A stretch of 64,000 nucleotides of DNA from Ostrinia nubilalis. Lineage: Eukaryota; Arthropoda; Insecta; Lepidoptera; Crambidae. Below, piece by piece: positions 12,153 through 24,815 of the stretch. The stretch is taken from assembly GCF_963855985.1 (NCBI RefSeq), contig NC_087098.1, positions 11,366,501 through 11,430,500 of the forward strand. The letters are read 5' to 3'. The notes beneath the pieces were generated by a model. That model did no database searches. It was given only the letters and a program-made list of their open reading frames with translations, and was not told the DNA's origin. Position 1 is the stretch's first letter. Each line of letters begins with the position of its first letter. The translations under genes and the position numbers were made by a program.

Positions 12153-15100
12153 GAATCGAAATATAAAAGACTTAATAAACTCTATTAAAAATTTAAATTA
12201 ATTAATCAAGTTTGAATACCTCATTCTACCTTAAAATTAATAACTTAAATCAAGTCTTAATACGGTCACGGCTCAAGATTTTTTTGTCCATTTCAGCGTT
12301 CTTTTTACTCTTTTGACGTTGCGTTGACAGCTTTTACCTAAATTCGCGCGGAACTTTTTTGTGAAATGGCTCTTAAGGATAATAATATTGACATTTACGA
12401 CGCAATTTAAAGCAGTATATCTCCACTCTGTAGAACTATTTTTGTTGATTAAATACAATAATAATCTTGCCTTAAAATGTATTTCTGTCAATCATCACAT
12501 CAACCCATGGGTTTAAGGACTACGAATATTGATCAAATCAGGAGCGATCGGATTCTCATGTCTGTCAAATTTCGTTTCCCTTCACAATAACGTGTCAGTG
12601 GTGTTGGTGATGCTAAGACAAAACACTCCCGTGTGATTACACAACACGCGTGAAGAGCAAATGTTTTTCTTGACTCTACTAACACTTCTTTTCCCTCAAC
12701 ATACTTGTTAATTATTGAATTTTGTAAACTAAAGGCTCGGTGTAGACAGAGTCTGACTACGCATTTGTGGATTGATCTTGGTTAACATCTCTATATTCCC
12801 ACTGTTGGGAAAAGGTCACCCAAACGTAACTGACAGATAGTCGAGCACTATGCTTTGAAGCTAGATTGTAATTATATTTTAAATTAAAATCTTACTCTGC
12901 CGTCTTAAGATTTCCATCATTGTTTCAGCCGAATTCCGAACAAACGAATATTTCAACTAATTTTCAGAACCGCTTGCCAAGAGCATGAATGTAACAATAA
13001 AAATAAAGCTTACGCCGTTCAAGGTTACTCACGTTAGTATTTGAATATGTATCACACAAGTTATTCAAATATAATATGAAACGTAAAGAACAAGTTGCAA
13101 AAACCTACTCTGAAATTAGATACGCATTGCATTTCACATGTAAAACCTCCATGTATTTATCTCCCATTCCCGTTCCCTGTGTGCGAGCAGCCAACATTCC
13201 AAGAGTTACATCTCATTCGCCCTGAGTCGCTCTCAGCCCCGAGGCGCTAATACCAACCGCAGCTGCTTTACTTAATAATTGCTCACATTTCAATCTCACA
13301 AAGCATAAGTGCCAACACTGCCAACTTAACATCCGCTTCGAATAAAACAATAAAATAACTCGATGAATCCTCCACATTCCCATTGTAAACATATTAAATT
13401 CACGATACTCCACTTTACAATACCTAGTTAGCAAATTATTGCTTCGTTAACTACGTTTATGGCTAAATAAAGTGGTAAAAATATACAATGATAAAAAGGA
13501 GACGCATTAATCCGAACGCGTGTATCCGGACGAATCGCCACGAAGTCGGGCGAAACCGATAAAAACATTACTCGACGCTCTCAATAAATACACATTAATG
13601 TCCCGGAGCATTCTGGTTTACATTCCGTGCGGTTACCAACGAGTTTTATAAAAGCTCCGTTCGGCCGCACACGCAATTACAAGCGCCTCTTTGCGGCACA
13701 ATCAATATTTATCCTCTTTCGAGACAAAACAGGACACCTCTCTACATTACGGCCCCGGCTCCGCGGCGCGACTGCCCGGTGTAACCGCGACCAGCGATCG
13801 GTTTCCGCGACTAAATTTCCATTCATAACGCTGAACACATATTTCTCTAAAGCTGGACACACACTGCCCAGCCCGCGGACTGCGTGTTCTCCAATAAACC
13901 ACCGTGCAATCTTCCAGCTTAATGATATTGCGATGCATTATCGTCGCATGTTAACGAAATCTGCTTTGCCTTTTCCGAATTCAGTCGGCGAGTGTATCCT
14001 TTCAACAACGTAACTATCAATTACACGTTCCATTAATTTTGAATTCAATAGTTTAGTGTTAAAAAAAGAACGATAAATTGCACAGACAAGTCTAAAATAA
14101 AAGCAATCATAAAATAACTGTGGGCAAATTTTATGGCGCGGAAAACAATGCGCTCGATCCGAACAATCGAACGATGCAATGCGAGGGGATGTTGGAGTGA
14201 AAGCATGGGCTGAAACAAGAAAAAGGCTCGCGAGCCAACCAGTTATTACACTAATCGCTGCGATATAATTCCACAGTCAACTTAAACACAGGTTCCTTGC
14301 GGATCGAAATGCAAACATGGCGGGCGCTTTGAGTCCGATAGCGCGGGAACAGAGAAGTGCGGTCTACTTACTGCGAAAGCCCTTTCAACGACTTGGTAAT
14401 GATTTAGTTACAGTATTTACCACTCATCGTTCAACTTGGCTTATGCTATCCACTTCTGAAAATTGGATTCTTCCTTCTCGTATCTTTATTATCGGTACTG
14501 AGCTCCCCCTACCGATGGTGAGTAACTATGTCGGTAATTAATAGTCTGAACAAATAAAACATCTACTACGAACTTTTAAAGTATTGCACGTAAAATGTCA
14601 TCAACATTCAACCGGAACATGCAAATAAAGCTCTACAAGCCAAATTAAGCTCAAGAGAGCTTTAAAGAAATTTTAGTGTATCAATGCAATACTTATTATA
14701 TTGTATTGAAGACAATGGGAAAGTTTTAATATTTACTTTAGTGCGAAAATATTCATTCAGTTTCCTAATGTTATCCTTGAGTCTATCCTCTATCCCAAAT
14801 TAAAGGCTACAATTTGAAAATTCGTCGTAGCAAAGCAACACTCGCGCGCCCGTTCCGTTTCGGTCCATCAAATCGCAGCGAGAAAGTCGCAGGGTTCCTT
14901 TTATCGCGTTCGCGCGAGTTATCTCGGCGCGCGCGCAGCTACAAAACGGTCGCTCCGAACAACGCTTTATGTCCTCATAAACGTTTTACATGTTATTTAT
15001 CACGATCTTAGTGGGTGACCCGCTTTATTTATGGCCACGATGAATATGACCATCGTCAAATTTAAATGAGTCTAACGCGATTTTGAAACGGGTGGATTAA

Positions 15101-18100
15101 ATTGTTGGTTGTTTTGGAATAAATTTTAATAATAATCTCAGCATTCTCAGCCCATACACGTCCCACTCTCATTATGACCACGACGCAAAAAAACGTGAAA
15201 GAGAAAAATGCCTGGAAGACTATCGCGTATATGCCTTTAACATAATATTTACAGGAAAGCTCGTGAGGAATCGGTTCCATAAATCAAATAAAACACAGTG
15301 AAAATCTAGCTCAACTATTGGTTAGCAACAACAAATTGCGAGCCATTTTCCTGCGAGCAAAAGACAGTGTTTGTTTGTATTGCCGGCTGAATCGTAAGTG
15401 CAATTTGAAGACCCTACCAAGACCTTAGTCGCTAGTCACCAGCGGGAAGCGATAGAGACGATCCCCCACTTCCTTATTAATACCATAATCTTTGACAACA
15501 TTTATTACGCTTAGATATTACAAAGTGCTGAGTCTATAAAGTAATAAACAGTTGATTTCTGTTTGTATCGTCTTAGATTTTATGATATTAAATGGTTTTG
15601 GAGGACATAACTTCGAAGATATTTACGTAAGCGTACTAAAATTGAAGCAATAGCAATGTACGAGAGTAGTTTAGGTACATAAAATAATGATTCAACGTCT
15701 TTAAATTCTATGAGATACTGCAAACTGATAAAAGTGTGTAACTAATAAGTAACATGCCACAGTGACATCATCTAAAAACCTACCCACTTGTCAAGCTACA
15801 ATATGCGCGCAACATTGTGGGTGGAGTCTCCACATCAATACAAAATACCACAATATCGCCAGAAATCTAAATCCGTCCAGTTTATTATTTACGCTTAAGC
15901 CTATAAATTTAAATGCAAATTGTAACGCACTGGCCGCGGTGCCAGCAAAGATGACGTTTACTGCCGCCGTGATATCCAAATATTTATTACCTTTAAACAA
16001 ATTAAAAGTATAAATTTAAATATCAAGAAACTGAAACCATTATCGTTTTGACACTTGACATCCAAATCCTGTTTAAATTATAAACGAGCCTACTTGTAAT
16101 AGTCACCCGTAGTGATTTTTAATGAATTTCACCTTTAAAAGTCGTATAATTTCTATAAAGTCTTTAGAGAACCGTTTATAATATGAGCTTTGTGGTAATC
16201 TGAATCAGTTTATGATTAACATTTATTAATTGTGGGTATCGCACCGTCTCGGACACCCAAATAGTTTATGCTAAACTCATAACTTGATTATAATGATGAT
16301 AGATCGCATGAGCGCTCAAATATTATGAGCTCTACCTATTTCACTGAGCTGTTCTTAACATATTTTTGAGCATTATTAATTAATTTATAGTCTTTTTCAT
16401 AATGTTGTCATAAATACGTCATATTATCTTATTTTCAGGACGATTTTTAAAGTAAAGAGATGATTTAGCCTTTTTTCAAGCTCTACGTAATAAAACCACT
16501 CAAATAGGACGTTTATGGTAATTCCTTCGTGTATTCTTAAATCAAAAGCTAATTTTGCTGCCTTAAAAAATATGGTGGCAGCTCTGCAAGTAAACCAACA
16601 CTACTTAGTTGTATACAGAGAGAATCACGCTCGTTACAAATTACGAAACCTTAATAACCCAGAATAAAAGGATATTACAAAAAATGAGCGCATTAAAAAG
16701 GCCGTACACACGATGTATCATCGTTCGGACCTCCTAGCGTCTAGATTAAAGATTAGGTAATTAAAAGTAAGTTCTTTTAAGGGTAGCTATTAAAGCGTAA
16801 TATATGAGCCAGCGGCCACGCCGCACAATTATTCGCTTAGCCCCCTGCGAGGCGCGCGCGCACGGTGCCCCGGCCTGCGCACCTCCGCATTTAAAATTTA
16901 TCACCTGGATATTAAATGTCATCCCACATATAAATTACTATCCGTAATAAGCAAGCGAATTGGCACGATTACCTCCCTTCCATACAACCCATGGTCTTAA
17001 TTGAAATTATCAATTTACAATTGCCTTTTGAGGCGCCGCCGCCGAATCCCACTGTTTCCACTTTCCAGTTTTTGTTACTTATTGATAATGATACCCCGAA
17101 TAACTTGGACGTCCAACGAAAATGGTAATGCGAATGAATTATTTAAGATTTTTCAGATTCATTATTTTTAAGCCTGATGTATTAAATAAGTAGACAGGTG
17201 ACACGCATGTTTTAGTTTTTACCGTCTCTACCTTCAACGGTTTAGAGTTGGGGATACGTGAAAAATAAAATATAATGATCATACAGAATTATTATGGTTT
17301 GTCGTTCTCGAGCAGCGGCAGTAATTGCTTTATTACTTAACCTCGCAGTGCATAAAATTACCTCAACAACAGTCATTTAAGAGATAACATATTTTTCTCG
17401 CTTATTAATATTTATTATTTTTCTTTGCCTTAGCAAAATATTATTTATTATCACATTTTGTCGATGCTTGTTTAAAGTCCACAGTTTAGCAATTATAAAA
17501 CCATTACCACAATTACCAAGAACTGGCTTTGGAAACTAGTATAGTAAGTCAAATCATATTAAACCATCGGCAATCTTGTTACATGTCCTGTAGACTACGC
17601 ATTACAATGTCTGATACATACAAATGTGGCCTATTTTGGCTTAAAATAAACTTCATAATTGCTTTATCAGATACTTTGTAACTTTTATGCAACCAAAGGA
17701 AACATTTTAAAGAAAATGTAATTAAGACTTACTTACATTTTCTTTAAAATCTTGGGAGCTTAGTGTAAATGAATGGGGGAAAAAAATTTTCATGGGATAT
17801 TTTCAGAGGTTTCAGCGCATACCGCCCTCTGACGAGATATGCGCAAACAAAATTGTCGGCTGAAATCTGAAAGGTTCTCGCGTAGATTTTGCGAAATCAA
17901 CGCCTCTTTGTGATATCACGTTCTACTTTCGAAATTCAAGCTTGGAATAGGAAACAAAAGATATTTTTTTCTTTTAATATTAAACTTTTTTATTACCAAC
18001 CAGTATTCTTTGCAACATTTTAGCCACACGCAAAGCCACGCCATGGGATACAATTAAAAACCATACGCCATAGTCAATGGGTACAGATGGAAGGCAGACA

Positions 18101-18643
18101 TACAGTTCACCTGTTGATATAATCAACGTCGCCTACAGTATGCACATGTTGTTTACTTTTTATTAAATTTATTGAAAACATAATCATTGTTAAGAAAACT
18201 TTAAGCTCACCTATTTTTCGATACAACTGAAAAAGATATTTCAACTTGTGAAAACAACAGATGCAATTTTAAGCAATTATACTCGTAGCTTCCAGTTTGT
18301 TATTTTCATTCATTTTACAATTTCTTACATAAAAGCTAATTATCAATTTTTAAATATTTTTGAAATGTTCGAATTGAGAACATCCCCTTTTCTAGTCGGT
18401 TAAAAATACTTGACAATCAATACGCCATTATCTATTTCCAAGTGAGTGGACATCGGCGGATGTTTGGTTTCCTCCACATCCTAATACTCGTGTAATACAA
18501 TCATGAGGCAACCAACGTATCATTACCATTAGAATCGGATTGCATCCAAAATCCGTCAAAAGCGCAACGTGCACAAAAAGACCCCAAATTCGCTTTCATC
18601 GCTGCAATTTGTTAGGGCGCATCTCTTGCAAGTGGTGTAGCTA
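12153..18643. other. intergenic DNA with GC-rich islands
   Basis: No gene is recognised. Three stretches stand out by GC content and CpG density: about 13500-13960, about 14810-14960 and about 16800-17060. Open frames across the first (for example 13627-14013, 128 codons) have no familiar domain and overlap open frames on the opposite strand, as expected for GC-rich non-coding DNA. They may be regulatory or conserved non-coding blocks; that needs comparison with related genomes. Confidence 0.4.
17704..17750. repeat. perfect 18-bp inverted repeat
   Basis: ATTTTAAAGAAAATGTAA at 17704-17721 is followed after 11 bases by its exact reverse complement at 17733-17750. It could form a stable AT-rich hairpin. 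The sequence is too simple in composition to call a microRNA, and no flanking target duplication is clear. Confidence 0.7.
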
Positions 18644-18665
18644 TATCGATATGAAAGTATCGATA
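18644..18665. promoter_or_regulatory. paired TATCGATA sites (DRE / CGATA insulator-type motif)
   Basis: Two exact TATCGATA palindromes lie 14 bp apart (18644-18651 and 18658-18665). TATCGATA is the binding sequence of DREF in flies, and CGATA clusters bind the boundary protein BEAF-32. Whether moth homologues use it here is inference. Further exact copies are at 19103, 23851, 24352 and 48508. Confidence 0.45.
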
Positions 18666-21058
18666 TTAGGGAAGAAAGTTTTATTAATCTTATCTTGTAA
18701 TATATTATAATTTATTATATTGAAAATAAGAAACAAGACGCCACTTACGATACTGGAAATTACAACAATTATACGTACATATTATGCAAGAATGTATTAA
18801 TCAAGCTTTAGATAACAATACAGATTGTATTGTCTCCTCCTGTATCTATATTTCCAACAATTATTAAATCTGGCATTTCATTTTGCAAACTAACTCGGGT
18901 ACATTATAAAAATAAATACCTAGATCTCTTTCCTTAGACAGGGGAATCCCTTAAACGTAATTTGATGCTTTGATGTAATTTATTCATGATTTTAGTACGT
19001 AGTTAGAATTTTATCAACAGATAAACCATTATAAAAGACTAACATTCAGAGACCACAGCGAAATCGATAAGTGATTAAGATATGAGATAACATCGACATT
19101 ATTATCGATATGTCTGTGCCTATCTACAGGTGGTTCTGGTGTCGTGTATCTGCGATGGAACCTTTCCGGTCGGAACTGGTCCACGCCCCGTGAGCTTTGT
19201 GAGGCACAATGCAGACATTAATTGGCCTTAGCCGCAGATATTTAATATCTCGATGTGATTAAGGAAAACTTCACGACGGTTAACAGAATACGGTATCGGT
19301 GTTCCGTATGTAATAAATCGAATAAATCTTAAGTACTATCCAAATCCGAAAAACAAAAGAGCAAGAGGAACAAAAAAGTAGTCGATAACATTAGGTCAGA
19401 TATAGCAAACCAAAATTACTGATGACCTATATGATCTTTGTTATTTTCTTACATGAAAAAAGTAAAATAGTAGAGCCTTTCATAACTGTCCTTTTCCACG
19501 GCTGTTATACTTCACTATCTATAAAATACATACGAGTATAAGCGACTACGTTTATTACATCGTTTTCTTCTATCACGACCGTATGAGATATACAAATCAA
19601 TTGTCAAAATGTTGGTGTCATACTTTTATATGCAGCCAGCTAACATAGCTCTATCGGACCGACTTCTTAGGCCTTCCAAAAGTATGAATAATATTTATTC
19701 ACGTGATCAATTTACAAACCGTCACGCGGATCCCTAATAATACAAAAAAGGCACCCTAAATCTCCCAAAGCTCAGCATCCGCGCTCTGAAAGGGCCGTAA
19801 CGTGATATTTTCGTGAGCGATTTGTTAGCAATCGCAGATGGGCGTGTATCGAAACAGGAAACAAACCCAACTTGTTGCTACTGATCTGCACCCGAAAACG
19901 CAAATGTGAAGGATCAAAATCATTCACAAACGTCAACGAATAAGAAAAAAAAATAACGAAAGCGCAAAGTTCCCAAGAAAGTCTCCAAATATTTCACAAG
20001 TTGTATGATAAGATTTATAATAACTATAGTATTTTGCAAATGAATCAAGACAGCAACACTGATTGCTTATTGCATAAAAGAAATATCTACGAGTATAAAG
20101 AATAGAGAGAAATTGATGAAGTAACTTGTAAGACTGTGGGAAATAAGTAATACAGATAATTTGAAAGGTTGTTTAATAAGGTTTGTTCCCAAGAATCGAT
20201 ATATTAATATTGCATATTTAATAGAAGAATATTGTTTATGATTCTTGGAGGTTTCAAAACGTTAGTCAATTGACGTCAAGTTGTCTAAAAATAGTAAACA
20301 CAAACGTAGAGTCATCTCTCTTGACGTGAAGAGCCATCTCGAACGCGCAGACAAATCCCAAAAAACAATTCGTTATTCGGAATGGAATTCCTAACTATTT
20401 TCGTATATTTACTTAACGGAACCAATCCCTCTCGTCCTAAATGTTACCGTTCAGGTAATGTTACTTTTTTCTAGGAGAAAGCTTCGTGACAGGGCGCTTC
20501 GCTGAGGGATTATTATTTGTAACATCTGTACATGTAACTTGAACTAGATAGCGAATAGATAACCGCGGATGTTTTTTATGCGCTTGTTTTTTAATCTTTT
20601 GTGTCGCCTGCCACGCCAAATGTGCGTTTTATTTATTGGGGTCCGTTAGCACAATACGCAACCCTAATAATTTGAACGCAATAGTATATGAATGATGGAC
20701 GCCGCACTTGTGGCCACTTGTTAATAATTGATATTTTTTATTAACAAAACAAGTGTACACGATTGGGCTATTTTTTATGGTCAGAATGGAAATTAATTAG
20801 AGCGCGAGTGGAGATAAGTGGTAGTACAAATTTTAATTATTTATTAAGTTGTAAGTACTTAACAAATGTAGCTTTAAAAATTTGTTAAATATCATGATGT
20901 ACAATTCGTTGAGTAAATCAACTTATCTTCCTAGTTCAATAATTTTCCTAAACTACAGATTTTCAACCAATTAAATAAACAGAACTACTGTTAATGTCCA
21001 CGATATGTACGCAGAGTAAGGAAAAACAAGAAAAAGAAGTAAATCTATGAGTACTTAC
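18666..21058. other. intergenic DNA, no gene recognised
   Basis: The sequence is AT-rich with no convincing frame. It carries one more TATCGATA (19103-19110) and a TGACGTCA palindrome (20271-20278). About 19130-19300 and 20600-20780 are mildly GC-richer. Nothing else is identifiable. Confidence 0.4.
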
Positions 21059-21135
21059 CTCGTGTGTGAACCACTGCTCGAGGTAGATCTTGTTCCGGGT
21101 CCAGCTTGTATATGTATATGTTGCTTGATCCACAT
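21059..21135 (-). CDS. candidate short coding exon ending at a consensus splice donor
   Basis: On the minus strand a GC-rich block ends CACACACGAG followed by GTAAGTACTC, an excellent 5' splice site. Two frames are open across it. One starts at an ATG in good context (AAAAATGTGG, 21135-21133) and gives 25 whole codons before the donor. The other runs from about 21159 and uses codons typical of real exons (TGG ACC CGG AAC AAG ATC TAC CTC GAG CAG). No acceptor with a pyrimidine tract lies close upstream, so a first exon fits better than an internal one. I do not recognise the product. It could be a chance donor in a small GC block. Confidence 0.25.
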
Positions 21136-21654
21136 TTTTCACCAATTTACATATGAGTACACATTAACAACTTCCCTGAACAGATTCACAATGATATTCC
21201 ACCAAAATGCTCAATAGAAACCTAAATTAAAAGGGAGCATCGCGACAGAACGAAGACATTGGACTACTCTCGAATTCCAAACTACCGTCCGAATCGAATT
21301 ATTAATAACTATAAAACGTTACTTTACCAAGATTTTACCATACTGAATACCGGATAACGTCACCTGAATACCTGAGAAATAACTGAACAATTATAAGTAA
21401 TACGGGACCTACTTTACAAATAACTACGTAAGACGTTATTTCTAAAGCCACACGCAAGTCTCATTCAACACATAACTTTTCAAATAACTAAGTATCTGCT
21501 ACCCATAATACCTATTATTATCGGCGCCTTATTAATTTTCCTACCATTCTAAACATTGTTATACAGTTAATCATAATTTGAAACCGACAGGACGTCCCTG
21601 GCTTCCAATAAGCTACCGCTAATTACGTAATGCAAGCACCGTGACCGAAATAAA

Positions 21655-21855
21655 AAGCAGAATAACTTGCATTGGGGGAGCGGCGAGACAGGGTCCTGAC
21701 TGGGGTGACCATTCATAATCATCGCTCGCTCCAGTCAAATGACTTCCACTGCTGGACAAAGGCCTCCCCCAAGGATTTCCAAACGACCTGTCCTGCGCTG
21801 CCCGCATCCAGGTTCTTCCCGCGAACCCCGGCCCGTGGTCGCCACTTTATTAAAA
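21655..21855 (-). mobile_element. LINE 3' coding remnant (minus strand)
   Basis: Read on the minus strand, the piece encodes a MRAAQDRSFGNPWG-like stretch and contains the complement of CACTGCTGGACAAAGGCCTC. This is the very common C-terminal and 3' segment of an endonuclease-reverse transcriptase LINE in moths. It is truncated on both sides and has lost the reverse-transcriptase core. Confidence 0.65.
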
Positions 21856-23029
21856 CTTAAAAACTACAAATAGCCGGACATTTCCAATGCTATGAATCAC
21901 AGCACTGACTTAAAAAACGTTATGATCCTTTTTTGGATAGCTGATGCTATTTGTTTTCACATCTAAATCGAAAATCTTCAATTGTTTTTGTGTATGGAAG
22001 GCCAACAGTCCAGACATGACCGTATTGTATCCGAACGGATGGTGACCCTAGTCCCTAGGGAAGGCTGGGACACTAGAGCAATATGGGATAAATAAACTAC
22101 GAAATCTACTAGATGGAGATTGAGAAAGAATGGAACGGTAGCTTTTTTGGTTTTTAATTAAAATGGAAACAAATTATTGCAATCATTTTTGCTCTCTTTG
22201 AGTTAAATTAGCTTTCACCCTGAAAACATATTTTCTTTAAATCCTTTAGAAATAATAAGCTGTATAATTAATTAAATTATTTTTTGGTTAAACACGTAGT
22301 AGAAAACAAATCATAATTCATATTTAAAACGAGTTCAACTTTAAATACAATGCGCTCTTAAATAACAAAATATGAAGCCATTTAGAATAGCAAGTCAAAG
22401 CAGTTTACGATTTATTGCGAAATACAGTCGCCTAGGCAAAATTCATACTAAGTGGGTTAATAAGCCTACTTAAAAATCATTAAAATACAAAACACAACGA
22501 GTCAAAGATACCTATTTCAATTCATAGTTATAGACACTGAAGTGAAAGATATTATTTATGATAAAATAAAAACTTATAACAGGTTGTGTGTGTATCAAAT
22601 AAATCAAATTATTTTTTGTCGTTCACCACACGCTCCCCTTGCAATTCCTCGGGTTCAATTTTAACGAACCAACTATTGTGGCTATGTGCTCGCTAATCAG
22701 CATATTCAATACGATTTTGACAAGTGCAACCCCAACAAACCCATGCATATGTCAAGTTGGTTTAGCTTCTAGCCAGCGCTTGGCGTTTTATTGATCGCCA
22801 CTTAAATTTTAAGAGCCAGATGTCAGAATTTCCCATAACTTTTATGGTTGTCTTGTAACACTCATTTTTAACTATGTACAACGAGTGTTAGAAACAAACA
22901 GTTGAAAACTTACAAAGTTTCTTTAAACTTTTGTGTATTTTTACAAGCTTTTTACAAGCTTTATATTGACTTCACTTGTTAGTATGTGTGGGACAAATCT
23001 TGTAACTGAATTTAAGACCACTTGTCCTC

Positions 23030-23235
23030 AACCGATTGAGCTGAAATTTGGTATACTTATGTAAGTACGATGACAATGCAATGTTATGGTACCATTGAGC
23101 TGGTCTGATGATGGAGTCGGGAGGTGGCCATAGGAACTCCTAAACAAAACGGCGGAAACTCATCGAGTTTGGGTTCGTTAGATTTGTCTTTTCGAGCACT
23201 TTAGTGTTAGATAATGTCCAGGGTCCTGAGATTAA
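23030..23235 (+). repeat. dispersed repeat, copy 2 (related to 6295-6430)
   Basis: It contains ACCGATTGAGCTGAAATTTG, GACAATGCAATGTTATGG, TGATGATGGAGTCGGGAGG and GAGTTTGGGTTCG in an order I recognise as a frequent lepidopteran repeat. The second half matches the copy at 6295-6430. No coding frame is present. Confidence 0.6.
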
Positions 23236-23275
23236 GATTTAACTAAAAAGTGTAAAATAAAATAATAATAAAAAT

Positions 23276-23410
23276 AAACTTTTTTAAAAACAAGCTTTTA
23301 TTCTGAATTTCGAAAGCTTGTAGCGCAAACAGAGAAAAAGAAAAAGATAAATTCCATGCGCGATACAAGCTTTCGAAATTCTGAATAAAAGCTTGTTTTT
23401 AAAAAAGTTT
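23276..23410. mobile_element. foldback / MITE-like inverted repeat with 47-bp arms
   Basis: The left arm (23276-23322) includes AACAAGCTTTTATTCTGAAT and TTCGAAAGCTTGTA. The right arm (23364-23410) is its reverse complement, with about one mismatch in the middle. The 41-bp loop is GC-bounded (GCGC near both arms). A run of T follows the right arm. It could extrude a long hairpin. No target duplication could be fixed because both flanks are low complexity. Confidence 0.75.
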
Positions 23411-23850
23411 TTTTTTTTTTTTTTTTATTACTTAATGTAAAATAAATTGCCACTTAGTTTACTAATTCATAAGTCAAGTCACTTTTAACAGCATATAAGT
23501 GAAGCTAGAAAAAATATGATACCTACCATATAATTTATTCACCCAAAATCTTTTAGAACAATGACTTATTATTTTGATATGATAATACATTAATATTACA
23601 GTCAGGTGTGAAAATATGCGTACATCTTTCAATATGGGTACGTGCAAGGTTGGCTAAATATTCGTAGATATTTTCGCGATCGATTGTACGCACTTTTGCG
23701 CATCACATTAAATGGGCTTTGATATTCATATCATCCGCCTACATTTTGTTAAGGCAACCCATCGCTATTCTTCTATCAGATTTGCACGTTCGCTGAATAG
23801 GCTGCGAATATCATACTAGAGATGATCGATTTACATCGACGTTGACTAAA

Positions 23851-23858
23851 TATCGATA
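23851..23858. promoter_or_regulatory. TATCGATA site
   Basis: Exact copy of the 8-bp palindrome discussed at 18644; a further CATCGACG lies 15 bp upstream. Confidence 0.35.
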
Positions 23859-24204
23859 TAGATAATAAAGAATTTTGTATATTTTATTACAAACAATTGA
23901 AAAATCCACTAATAACGTTGTAAAGGGCCGAAAGTAACTTTATCAGTTCGTTTGTTACCTTTTCACGTCTAAACCGCTGAAATAATTTGCATTTCGGTAT
24001 TGATTGAACTTTCATCATTACTATAAGTTTAAAATAAAAGAAGTTTCAGTACAGTTTTAACGATGGCTGTTTCAGTGCAGGTCGCGCGTGTTCAAGACAC
24101 ACTGAATTACAGGTGGACGAGGCCGCAGGAAAAACCTTGTAAAATAAATAATTTCACTAGAAGGTCCGATAAACCTGATGTTTGTTGATAGGGAACTACT
24201 TATA

Positions 24205-24300
24205 GGTACTTGATGCAGGCCGCTACCAACCGGGCGATATAGAATCGCGTTGAGGGAGGCCTATGTTTAGCTGTGAACGTCCTGTGGCTAAAATGATGAT
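24205..24300 (+). mobile_element. LINE 3' end remnant with ATGATGATG tail
   Basis: GGGAGGCCTATGTTTAGC, GTGAACGTCCTGTGGC and TAAAATGATGATGA are a decayed version of the end of a LINE reverse-transcriptase frame and its tail (the usual form has GAGGCCTATGTCCAGCAGTG). Only the last 100 bp or so survive. Confidence 0.6.
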
Positions 24301-24351
24301 GAACTACTTATATTTTTAGCTTTATAAAAGAGTCATAAATTCGGATATTTA

Positions 24352-24359
24352 TATCGATA
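24352..24359. promoter_or_regulatory. TATCGATA site
   Basis: Exact copy of the palindrome discussed at 18644. It lies about 220 bp upstream of an ATG that is directly followed by a consensus splice donor (24579-24587). Confidence 0.35.
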
Positions 24360-24749
24360 TTTCCTATCGTCATCCCCCCACCAGACATAGTTTTAAGGCT
24401 CGCATTATTATAAGACAACACCCACGCGACCCGCGTCGCCGTGTGACGTCTCACTCCACTCGCACTCATAAAATGTGTGTCACAATACTTACATATTATA
24501 ATATACGAGCGGCTATGCAGTGATTGAGTTTACACAGGTTTACTCATCATTGTGTTTTGAACTAGCCATATTTAAAACATGGTAAGTTAAAAAAATGCCA
24601 CAAGGAAATTGTGATGTAAAGAACTAGACTGCATAAGGCCGTCCTTATTTACATTAACTACTCAATTCGAATTGTAATATACTGAAAAAAATATATTAAA
24701 TTACAAGTAAGAGTAACAGTCATATATTTTCCCAGTCTCTTGATAAAAA

Positions 24750-24815
24750 TTGATCATCACTTTCCATCAGGTGAGATGCAGGCCAAGAACTTACTTGTAG
24801 TGGATTAAAAAAACT
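24750..24815 (+). mobile_element. LINE/SINE 3' tail fragment
   Basis: GATCATCACTTTCCATCAGG, TGAGATGCAGGCCAAG and ACTTACTTGTAGTG are a lightly diverged copy of a very frequent moth LINE tail (usual form CATCACTTACCATCAGGTGA), ending in a short A run. Confidence 0.55.

Noticed and set aside
12785..12830. CCCACTGTTGGGAAAAGG as another LINE remnant
   Set aside because: The match to the common moth LINE segment is too short to support a call.
13627..14013. 128-codon plus-strand frame
   Set aside because: It has no recognisable motif, two minus-strand frames overlap it, and it lies in a GC-rich block where stops are rare.
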